Below, piece after piece: positions 13,601-25,600 of a stretch of 64,000 nt of DNA (positions are counted from its first letter, which is position 1; every line of letters begins with the position of its first letter). The translations under genes and the position numbers were made by a program. The notes beneath the pieces are model-generated. The model ran no database searches. It saw only the letters and a list, made by a program, of their open reading frames with translations, and was not told the origin of the DNA. Source of the DNA: Lutjanus erythropterus (taxonomy: Eukaryota > Chordata > Actinopteri > Lutjaniformes > Lutjanidae); assembly GCA_020091685.1 (NCBI GenBank), contig CM034606.1, positions 17,376,695 through 17,440,694 of the forward strand. Direction: 5' to 3'.

Positions 13601-16600
13601 CAGTCTTGACTGAGGCTGACTTGTGACTTGGTCCCACCCCTGGCGAAAACACCTGGATCTGTGATGGAGGTGAAACTAGAGGCTCTTGACTATTTGAGCT
13701 CATTAGTTGAAAATGAAATGCAACAGTACAGTTTAGTTTTATCACCACTGAAATGGCACAAAAGGGTCATTAAAACTGTGCAGGTGGTTAAAGTTTGCTT
13801 CTAACAGTATAAATAGTGGACAAGACCAGGGCTAACATTGAACCTTGGGAACACCTTCTGTTACACACATTAAAAAAGACTGAATACAAGACACTTTTTC
13901 ACACTAATATCAGTCAGCAAGTTAGTTCTGAAACCAGCTGCACACAACTGAATCAGAGCCAAAAAGTCTGAACTACATCAGGGAACCATTGACTGAATTA
14001 ATCGCTGGTACAGATCCAGCAAACAGAGAAGCATTGTGTTGGTGTTTGTCCCACGCAAGACACAGCATCATAAGGTAGTGGCTGTTGTTTTGACCCAAAG
14101 CCAGACTCACTAGAAATAAACAGACAACTACAGAAAGAAAGAAATCTTGAAGTAATTACTAACACATGACTGTATGATTTGACCCAACAAGATATTTTGG
14201 AGATGGTCATTGATAGAACTTGTAGTCCCTCCTACGCACTGGGAAAACATGAGCAGCCATCCGTGCCCTTCAGTGTTTGATCTACAGATGCACACACAGT
14301 ATTGAAATGCCATTTTATGTCCTTGTAGAATTTACTACCGTAAATAATTTATGCAGCAGCTATAAATTGTGGTTATGATTTTACATTCTTCATTGAGTAA
14401 GTTAATTTACTTTGAAGTTGAGCCAATCAGGAGGGTCAGCAGAACATCTGGCCAAAGACCAAGCTCTTCTTTTATTTGTCTTGAATAAAACAGATCTGTG
14501 GTGAGCCATGCACAAACTGGATCTTTTGTCTTATATATATTTTATCTTTTTATCAAGCACGGAATTAAAAGTACACAAAAAGTGATTGGATGTCATTTTA
14601 GCCATCCGTCCATGCATGTATCCAATCTATCAGATTTTACAGAAAAGCTTATACAGAGAAGTTTTTTAAAATGGTGCCATCGTCCGTCGTGATGGCCGAC
14701 AGCCCTCTACCATTGTAATATCATGATTTAAAAACCCTCAGTATTTGAAGTAGTGTGTCCCCTCAGAAGTCAGATTGTTGCCTAAGTTCTATTTTTGACA
14801 GGTAGGAAACAAAATAAAAAATAATCTGTTGCTGCTGTTCATTGCATCACGTCTCTGTGTTGTATTAATTATTTATATTTACATTGAGATCATCGTCCAT
14901 CGCGATGTGTCGCTGTGAACATCATCACATGCCAGTTTGGTAGACCTCACCCAAGCCTATTGTCCAGACAGTCAGTTTGGGTTGGTTTTCTTTAACCTGT
15001 TATAATGTGGAACATATTTGGGGTGTGAATCACTAGAGATTCCATAATATGATGTTATCATGATAATTTAGTCATGATACAATATATTGCAGTAACACAC
15101 ATAGCAGTTTATGACCTTTTTCAACTGCAAATCATGTCTCCAAAAGAAAACTTTGTCAGCATCTGTTTTATCTAATAAGATAAAGTTTATAGTCTGCTCA
15201 TCTCGCGTAAGTCATTTTTATTGTAGCAAAATGAGATTGGCAAGCGGACAAATGCTGACTGTGACCTCTGCTTATTTCTCCATCTAATGATACAAAAAAG
15301 CAATTGATTTTATCAGTCTTGTACCAAAAAGTTTAATTCACATTTTGAATAATTTACATGATGCACATATACATGCCACATGCTGCACAAAATATCTCAG
15401 CATTATGCGAGATCTGTTTTTTCCCCACCGCTAAGCTGTATAGGTTGACGTCATGCAGGGTTATTTATACAAGGAACAAAAGACTGGATCATTTTGACCA
15501 TTCCTTTATTGTTCTGTCTGTAACTCCCCCATTTATATGGAAGTGCAGCACTAATCTCTGGAGTATCCCTTTCACCAAATGTCTTCTATTAAGATGAAAT
15601 GTTACGCTTGGCCTTAAACAATCTCCACTGCAATCAAACTGAGATTATGTAGTTGCTCATGAGATTGTGACAAATCTGGCATGAGAAGAAGCAGAGTTTC
15701 TTTCTATAGTTTATATACAATGCAGCGATTCTAACAGAAATGTGAAAAACATATACATGGACGTTAAAGAACAAAGGAAAGGTACTGTGGTCCACATTTA
15801 AATGGCTTTGACTGGTCGACTGGTCTGGCAGAAAAGGCCCTGGCAGACTGTGGGGTAATGTTCATGTCCATGAAAGTAGACGAGAGCCAGATATGTTGGG
15901 GTGCGGCCCATTAAGTCTGAAGAGGTCGGACGTATGAAGTTAAAAAAAAAAAAGGGAAAATAAAGTGTTGTGCTCTAAATCCTGTCTCCTGGCACGACCA
16001 TTGGTTTCGTGTTACGCAGAGCACTTTGGGCCGTGCTATATAATACAGGCCTGTCTACCTTCACATTGTTAAACACCTGGTCAGGTGTATTTCCTATCAC
16101 ACAAGAACATGATAACAGGGTTTTTGCACACTAGCTCAGTACCAGGTCATTTACTTCTTATGGCATGAGTTGGATCGCTATTTAAATTGTTCTGACTGTA
16201 AATCAGATGGTAAGAGCATTATTTAATGCCATTACAGCTGCATGGGGTTTGCAGCCAACATCTGTGGCGACCAGCTATGTGAGTGTGGATGTTTTAAGCT
16301 CTGTGGATGTCAATTTGAGACACTTAGTCACGGCCTGTTTATGCTTTCTTGCCAACATACATTAAATGTCAAAGAGTTGGTTTGGCAAAATGAGTCTCAA
16401 GGCTATAGCTGGATTACAGATACCCATACTGCACTGTTTCTACTTTCTCTTTGGCTCTGTATTGCATGTGGCAGGTTGCTGCCACAGTAAAGGTTTCCAT
16501 GGTGATTTCAGTCAACACAAAGCTGGCCTGTTTCTCCTCATGGCTCAAAGTTTTAGCTGATGAATCCTCTTTGGTCATGGCATTTTGACTTTTTCTCTTA

Positions 16601-19600
16601 TCTGTTCCTCTGCGGAGTAATGAGTACTGTTTATGCTTACTACATGTAGCAGAAAGTCAGTGTTCATATCCTGACAATAGGCCTAAATTAGATTAGAAGG
16701 TTCTCCAGATTTTATCCAGTTAATCTGAGTCAGCATTGCCATGTTCATGTGCCAAAAAATGCATTTTCTCAAAGACTGAAAGAGGGCACAGTCCAAATTT
16801 CACTCTTTTCCTCCCACTTCAATGCTCCACTTAATATTTAAACACAAGCACTCTGAGACACTGAACTGTCAATGCGTCCGATTAAATATTTACCTAATGC
16901 TCTCAAGTTTGGGCAGAAATGCTGGTTTTATTGCTGTGAATCAATCAATAAAGTTGTAAAGTGATTGGTGGCTCAGTCTGTCCATTTTATTGGCTATTGA
17001 TGTTTTTTTAAGTGGGACTGTGGCAGGCATGTTGATAACAATTTGCCAACTATGTACAAAAAAATAATGTCCATTAATTATACTGCACATTCAGCATTGC
17101 AGTGGATACTTATTGCAAAGATTTTGATATAATATTGATGGGCATACAGTATTTTTTGTTTCAGAGTGGAAGGACAGTAAAGGGTAGTGTTGTTAGCCTG
17201 AGCAAAGTTTGGTTGTTGGGACATTCGGGCTGCGATTGCTCTCTGAAGGGATCTTTTCACTCAGTTTATTGGGCCATTTAACTGCAACGCCCACATCTGT
17301 GTGTTCTTTAGGACTGAAAGACACAAACTCGTAAAGCTCTTTAAAAAGTGCAATGTGCACACGCACGCACACACAAGAAGGGGAGGGCGGCGTCACAACG
17401 TCAGCTAGACCAAAACAAGCCAAAACAAAGGGAAGTGTTTGTGAGACTGGGAGGCAGTCATGACAGAAATTACAGTTGGCATCTCTTCCCATTACACTAA
17501 ATCTGACTGTATGAATGTTTGACATTGTCTCACCAGAGACTTAACTCCGATCGCTCACGTACAGCCTGCAGATTCACTGAAGCGTGTTCTTCACAAGGTC
17601 TCAGTCGATGGGAGACAGGGAGGTATTTTGCAGTTTGGGCAGGCCTCAAGTTCATGTTGAATGCCACGCAGTGTGTCCTTAATGAGGGAGAGAGAAGATT
17701 AGCCTGTTTGCTTACTGGAGCCTAAAAGATTAGACGATACCAGTATAAGATAAGATGGTGTGTGTCTGTGAGTGTGTGTTTCCAGAGAGGCCAATGGAGT
17801 GAGCGATTGTGGCAACAAGCCTGATGTTTCAGGTAGATTTGACCTGTGACAGCGTGAAGGTGAAAGGTCAAGGATGAGATTCAGTCACAAGTTGTGCAGC
17901 CCTCTTTATCGCTTTGGTTTCTGGCCTTCCATCAAAGCTTGAAGTTTACATTATGTATGTCACAATGCATGACTGTTTAAAGGTTCAGTGTGTAAAATCT
18001 GACTAGGATTTAAATTTAAAACTTCAAAAAGTGAACATCAGCAGAATGTGAAGAAATAAAAGTTATACATGAACATGGGCACCAAATTCTATGGCAATCA
18101 GTCCAACAGTTGTCAAGACATTTCTCTAAAAAAAAACCAACCTAATTTCGTTTTCATTCATTTTTGTCACCAATGTTTGTAGGATTCATCCTTTTCATGG
18201 CAAACCATCTAATCGTTGTTGAGATATTTTAGTCTGAACCACAGTGGTGGACTGATTGACATTGCCATCCCCAGAGTCATGCTGATACCACGGCTAATAA
18301 GTACACAGCGTTATAACCAACATCTCAGGTTCACAGGTTTTACAAGACTCTTGCTGGACCGCTTTACGGCACAGAAACAACTGAAGAACTGAAGAATACT
18401 AGTGCACTCATTGCAGCAATATGTCAAAAATAATATTACAAATCTCAGTAAAATTTTTAAAATAATGAAATAAAAATAATGCAAGCTGTCAAGAAGGCTA
18501 TATTTTATATTAGGGTGACATTATGTCCTGTCTGTCTAACGACTGTTTGAAAAGTCAAAAATGGTGAGGTGTTTGTGTTGCTGCAGGACTTCAAATGTCT
18601 CTCAACTTACATCACCTTGATCATCAAGTTGCAGTTCTCACTACAGACAATTTACATATTGTATGACTCTCAGATTAAAACATTATTTTTAGTTTAGTTT
18701 TTGAGTCAGTGAAGCTCAGGGAAGGTCTACAGTGTTAGTATTTTCTTCCAAGGAACTGGAGGTAATGCAATCACGTGTATGAAATGGGACTCATGTGGCT
18801 GTGAGGCCAGCTAACAACACAGCCATGTGAATACATGTGGCATTGATCAGTGTCAGCAGCCAAGAAGATCTCAGGGGGGATAGAAGAGAGAAGGTCTCTG
18901 TCAATCATCTCCACAATATGAGCTGTCAGCTTCAGGCATTTTTCATTTTAATCCCCCGGGCAACATTTATTCCCAAACAGACAATTAACGACATGGGAAG
19001 CTTGGAGCAGAAAGCTTGGTGTGGGCTTTGCCACTTTATTGTTCTGTCATGGTGAAGACCATCAAAGTACAATTTTAGACTATAAAGTTGAAATTATCTC
19101 TTATAATCCAACTTGGCATATAATGTATGCATTACATCAGTAGTTCTCTCAGAATACAATTTTGGAGGTCATTCACACAGTGCGTGTCAACATTGCCACC
19201 ATGTTGGTCCTGGAGTTGTTGTTTTTTCTGGATAAAAAGCACTATAACATTTATTTCTCAACTGATTTAGGCAAAACTCCATGATCTATGTGGAGTAAGT
19301 TAGAAAAACAGCTTTTTTCCTACTCAGTAGATCATAAACCCTTGAATATAACATGACTCACTGAAATCTTTTAAGAAATAAACATTACAGTGTTTTTTTT
19401 ATCCAGATAAACCGCAGCTCTCCCGTTTACACATATTTGTTTCACACGGCAGTCTTGTCAGGACCAGTGAAGTGGCGATGTTGCAGCAAGCTGAAGCGGC
19501 CAGTGCGGCATCTGTAGTCATTCACATGTGGGATGAAAAATATACTAAATCAACTTAAACAACCTGGAAAGAAAAAAAAAAATCTTTGCCTCATCTGGTT

Positions 19601-22600
19601 GCCTTTCTACATTTTTACGTCTGTTATGGTTTTTAGTCGCTAGTATGGGACAAGCGGCAAAAACGCTGGATGCTACACTTCCCATAATGCAGCGCAATAG
19701 CTGTACAGTTAGGCTAGAAAAGAACTAGCTTGTTTGACATGGCCAGACAGGTGTTAGAAATCAAAAGTATTTATAGTTGTTCCAAACATCACAGAGAGTG
19801 GGCTGATGTGATATTGTTTAAATATGGGGATAAAAGCGCATATTTTTAGACAGTCTCTCCTGCAAGGCATTCATAATGTTTCATTTATTATTCATAATAT
19901 TGTAGTCTGTTGTTCATATGAAGAGTGACCAAAGTAGTTGTGTAACAAATGAAAAAAAAAGGGCTAGAGAGAGAAGTTAAAACCTTGGCTCTTCTCTCCA
20001 CTCCACTTGTCAATCCTGGTCTGAAGTGTGTGTGAAAGTCAGATTGACAGTTTTGGAAAGTTACAGGCACGGTTGGCCACAGACCCCCCTAATCCGACGC
20101 TGGACGGTGTGGGAGGGTTTCTGAAGCTATTCGACCATCTGACTAGCAGCTTTGATGAAGCTGGCAGATTCATCTCTGCCTGGTGAACAGCCACATTTCT
20201 GCAGTTTCAATGTGTAAGTCAGGCTTTGTGTCGTGTTGTTGTATTCAGAGTCCATTACAAACTTATAGTTGCTCCTGGTCAAATATAACTTTGTTACTGT
20301 AAGCCCCTGGTAGTGTTCAAACCCAAGGTGATGATGTCACCAGGGTTATTTTCTCTGACTCGACGAAGCTCCTCTAGGGCAAAACAAGACAGGCTGAGTA
20401 GGACTTTGTAAAAATGGCGGAGTGCCCCTTTAAGAGGTTATATTGAACTGCTGTTTAACACAAGTCTCGTCTCCCGTTTGACTCTCGGGCTGCCGTTTCC
20501 CTCCCTCTTCCTTTCGGCACGTTGTTCGGTTGCCATAGCACCCAGCAGGGTATTCATGCTGTGTATGACAATGGGTGTAATGTCGGTGGCCCGGTCTTGG
20601 ATTACAGGAACACAGAGGTCCGTTCCCCCTGGAGAGAGGACGGTTACAGCAGTGAACCTCCTCGACGGTCACGCCTGCTAATGTTAGACTCAATAAACAC
20701 TGATCCTCTGCCGGGCCCACCCTTATATCACAGCTTTTTCCCATAAATAAACTGCTGTAGGTGTATTTTTGTCTTCTGTCTCACACTTTACATTGTTATT
20801 CTTTTTAAGTCATAGCTGCTATCAGACTGTAACTGACTGAATGCTCTCCCTTCAACTTATTTCTGTTTTAACTCCCTCCACAGTACAATTCTTGCTAGCA
20901 GGTGTCCAACAGGATATCCTGCTTTGAACCAGGACATGGTCAGAGAGGATAACACTATCTATCTTTGTGCAAAGAGATTTTAGGGAGGTATTGATGTGAT
21001 TTCCCATTAGTTTACTCATTCCTTGGGATTTCTGCATTCTCCGTCTTCTCTGACCCTGTCATATCCTCGCTGGCCTTTTGACTGTTGACGGTGGCTTTCA
21101 GTGGTTGCCATGTGGACAACCAGCCAGACATTCCTATAGGAAGTTAACAACAATGGGGAGCTAAGTCAGCAGCACTAATTCACTGCCCAGGGAGACTGCT
21201 ATTGAGATATCCGCTCTGAGGTTTAGTCAGATTAACGTCTTCTGTCGGAGCCGGGGGAAGGCAGATGGTTTTTTCTTTACAATCCCCCCGTGTGTCATAG
21301 GATCAGTTTTGGAAAGAAAGACCCCTGTCTGTGAGACTTATGAGCCTTAAGTGAGCTCGCTGTGCTGATAATTGTTTTTTTTACTGGCTTAGCTTGACAT
21401 ATTCCTTGCTGAGGATAAAATATTTTCTATTTAACTTAAACACAGACTGCGTCGCAGTGTGATTAATAAATTTCAGCTGGTCAGCCCTGCGAGGTTGGGC
21501 GTATTTTCAGGCTAGTCTTTATTTAAATTGTACGGGTGTAATTGTTTTAGGCTGGTTGTGAAAATTTGGGATACTTTTTGTATCATTTGGACTGTTTCCA
21601 CCTATGAAAAATGAAGCTATATTCTAATAAATCTTAGTTTGATTGAGATTGACGGTGCACCAAACTCAGCAGGCAGCGTTCATACAGGCCTAAAAGGAAA
21701 TTTTGTTTTCAAGGTTAGGAATATGTTTGAATTGAATATACTCCTTAAAAATGCCTGATTTTATTTATATATCCTTTTAGGTTTTTTTTCAACAGTTTAA
21801 ACAGTTAAGAACAAAAAAATGCTTGATTTTCAACATAATCTGATGTTTCATCTACATGATTACTCATGTCAACAAAAATCTTTTAATACAATTATTTGAA
21901 ATGAAACAATCCCATTGTTATATTCATCATTCATAGCTAGATAAATCCTCTGTTGATCTCTTAATCTGGAAATTAGCAAGCGTTAAATAATCATGATCAA
22001 AACATAAAATCAAAATAGACAATGACAGTATATTGTTTACTGTGGGTATAAAGGAGTTTGCAGTTACATTTATAGTAAGACTTAAGATGTGATGCTAAAA
22101 GCTTTAAGAGTCTGGAAAATGTTTTAGGTACCTTGAAAAGTGCTTGAATTTTAGTCTTAAAAGCTGCACAACAAACCCTGTTAGGCTCTGCATGACAGGC
22201 AATGACTGATAACTAATGACCGTCAAAACCAAATGTAATTTTAGTTTAGTACTGAACCTTTTTTTTTTTCATTTTCAACTGATTATTTGGTCTATTATTA
22301 TGCGGTACACTTTTTATCAGTCAGTTCTGGAAACGCTGTGTCGCTTCATTTGAAGTAATAATATGCAGCTCCAGCCTGGATCTATCAGCGTGTGTGTGGT
22401 ACATGTGTGTTCTGTCATGCTTTACCATGGCAGATATCTGATTAGTTGTTTATTTTCCCTGCCTGTGACAGAAGTGGTTCAAGTGTGAGGGTTGTAAATG
22501 TTTAGTTTACATCAAGTGCGAGCTCGGCAGCGTTTTCACTCAATGCCCTTGTGAGAATCAGTCACACACGCCACATGTTCAAGCTTAATTCACACATTTT

Positions 22601-25600
22601 AACACAAAGTGCTGTTGTCAGCACAACTGGAAAGCTGAAGTCACATGGGGAAAATGTCTCTGTCAATAATGAAAGTTGTATGTATATGTACATTTTTTAC
22701 ACTTAGGCTTGCTCTCAAGTTGTATTGGACACTGTTGACAGTAAATAAAACACAGCAGGCAGAGTGTGATCACTGTGTTAATTCACCATTTATCTTGTAT
22801 CCCTTCTGTCACCCAGTTTGATCCTTACATTAATGAGGTGTAGCTGATTAACTAAAACCAATTTTCCAGTCCTGTGGCTAAGGTTATGTCCATGCCCTTA
22901 TTGGCTGTTCTCATGAAGGGAGTTTGAGTTAACCCAGCTCAGATGCTAATCATTCATCAGCGGTAGGGTCTGGTTTGCTTTAGTGCTTCCACTGAGATCA
23001 CTTCTCATTAGTTATGCAGGAATTTCCCCAAAAAACATAGCATATGCATAGACTCATACCATTATAACCCCAATCATCATCCACGACCCAGCAGAAGTGT
23101 GTGGTGGCGCCTGCATCTGCACAAACAGATGTGTCTTTATGAGCCTGCCCTCAGCATCGCTCTTTGTTGTCTATATATGAGTATATCAATAAAAAAAAAA
23201 CAGACATTGGTTTCAGTATGTTAATACTTTAAATTGCAATGACCTTTGTAAAAGATATAATACAATGCATTTTTAGGAATCCCACCAGAGACATGCACAG
23301 CAATAAAGTCCTCATCCACATTCTTATCCTGACCATAACCCCCATCAAAGTTTAGTGAAGCCCCAACAATATCTAATTTTAACTTAAACATCAACATTTG
23401 ATTAAGATTGTATAGCTAAAGGTAACTACCTGAAGACATGTATCTGAAAAGAAACATCTCTAATACTATGCCTAAACCAGAGGTGTAGTGCCATTTAAGT
23501 ACCAGAGTGCCCCTATAATGTGTGCACACTTAAATTTAAGCTCTTTTCACATCATTTAACCACGTACAGCAGCAAGTATCCATACATTTGTTAACTATAA
23601 CTAACTCGGGGTGTATTGTGATATTATGACACATGCAAAGAGGCAGTGGTTCATTTTGTGTTGTGTTTAAACCTCCAACCACTGTTACCTATCTTCACTG
23701 TTCTATGTAAAAAAAAAATACTTTTTAAACTCAAATGTTATATACATGGTGTTTTTTTCTTTTTACAATCAGTTTTCCTAAAATTAGATTTAAATAATAG
23801 CAATATATCATCTTGCTTACAGTATGACAGTATTTATTAAATTGTGATCCCTGTATCATCTCCCTCCCATCATCCCTCTCTTTGTCTCTGTGCTACAACT
23901 GCATCACATTTTTCTCTTTAATTAACTGTCCATATGACTTTGTCCGTTTCATTTGTTTTCATTGTCTCATTCCTTATCTAAAATGCGAGGGACCCAGGCT
24001 GCATTAGCAGCCAACAAAACACGGCCCTACACTACTTGCGCTGTAAGTAGGGCCGTACGCTTTAGTGATGATTTGATCTTCAAGCCCTAAAAAAACAGAT
24101 TATGTGAACCGCAAATATTCTACTTCCTCACTTGGAGAGAAAAAGTGGCGTAGTGGCATCAGGTGCAATCTGGCAGCCCTACACTTTTGGCCTAAACACA
24201 ACCTTCCACTTTGGCTCTGGAGGGATCCAAACTGTTGACAATAGTGCCCTCTTTGGACCCTTTATTGGGAATTTTTCTTCTTTCCTTTGAGGTTGAACTG
24301 CAGAAATCAGTTGCTGGTTTGTGGTTGCCTCCCTTTGTAGGAAAAAGGAAGTCTGTTTAATGAAGAGAGGACTACATGTCTCTAGGTAGGTGTGATTAGT
24401 TGCATCTTTTCTCTGAACAAGATAACCCATCGACCATTAGAGCCTTTCATGTTACTCTATGAGGTAACCAATTATTTAGTCACAGCTGTGTCAAAGTCCA
24501 CATTCAGTTTTGATGTCCTATCCTCTCATCGGGGTGTGGAAGAGTCTTTATTGCAGTATTATCTTAACCCCTCCTGCTCTCTTCACTATAGGCTGCGCAT
24601 AAAAAAGTCCTGTTTGCCTGAAGGAACTTAACCACTACATGTTGCTTCAATTATGTTCCTCCATGTGTGAAACTCTGTTGATTGTTTTTGATTCTGAAAT
24701 GAAATGTTTCTAAAAAATGTCTGGTTAGCTTTAAAAGCAGCTCAGTTTTATGATTTGAAACCCTTGTGGCCTCTGTGTAATAAGCTCCCACAGTTTGTTT
24801 GTATGTTTCATGCTATTTTTACAAAGACACATGTTTCCAGGACTGCCTCTGTCTTTTTTTTTTCTGGGTCTCTCTCACTTTCAGTAACATGTTTGTCTAA
24901 GGGCACCTCCTAGACGTGTAGGGCTGTATGATATGGGGGGCAGGATATCTGATCTGCCCAGCAGGCAGACCTGTGGTCATTTCTGTGGGAGTAATGGAAT
25001 TCTGTGGTCTGTCCCAGTACTGATGGAATTTCAAAAGCAGTCAGGCATGGTTCATATAACTCACATAAATAGACCACCTCGGTCATGATTTAGAAGGTGG
25101 TCAGTAGAGGAATGTCAACTTCAGGACTTTGAGCTGTTTTCACTGGCACCACAAGTCGGAGAGAGACCTCTCTAACCCAGGTGTGTTTGTGTGTACTGAA
25201 GCAGGACCACCTGTTTCATTCGATAATCTGCTGGCGTGTGTGTGTGTGTGTGTTTCAGGTGACCTGTCCCCGGTGCAGATGTCCCCTGTCCCCCAGTCGC
25301 AGTTCATTCCCTTGGCTGAGGTGTTGTGTTCAGTCATCTCGGACATGAACTCCTCTGAAATCATCGTCAACCAGGAAGCGCTTGTCAATTACATGAGCAA
25401 AGCCCACCCAGGTAATCCATAAAATACTGCTTCATTAAAGGAATAGTTTGACATTTTGATTAAAAAAAAAAAACTGCACTTAATCGCTATGTGAAGCCAC
25501 AGCAGGGGGTAACAGCTACCCTGGCTCTGTCCAAAGGTAACAAAATCCACCTACCAGCATCTATATCTCATTAAGTGTAAGAACTAATATGTTGTATCTC

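Larger units (their letters stand above)
4610..25258 (+). other. stox1: stox1 intron 1 (20.6 kb)
   Basis: The donor is gtatgt and the acceptor is tgtttcag, directly after a TG repeat. Apart from the repeats listed separately, the intron holds AT-rich DNA with no convincing gene. Small open frames on both strands lack recognisable domains. One segment (20478-20746) looks somewhat coding-like and is discussed in the findings. Large first introns in developmental regulators often carry enhancers, but none can be pointed to from sequence alone. Confidence 0.85.

Noticed and set aside
20430..20744. Minus-strand cysteine-rich frame (about 100 codons)
   Set aside because: Cysteines follow no known spacing, and the same patch is open on the other strand, so this is likely a composition effect. 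The patch itself is kept as a finding.
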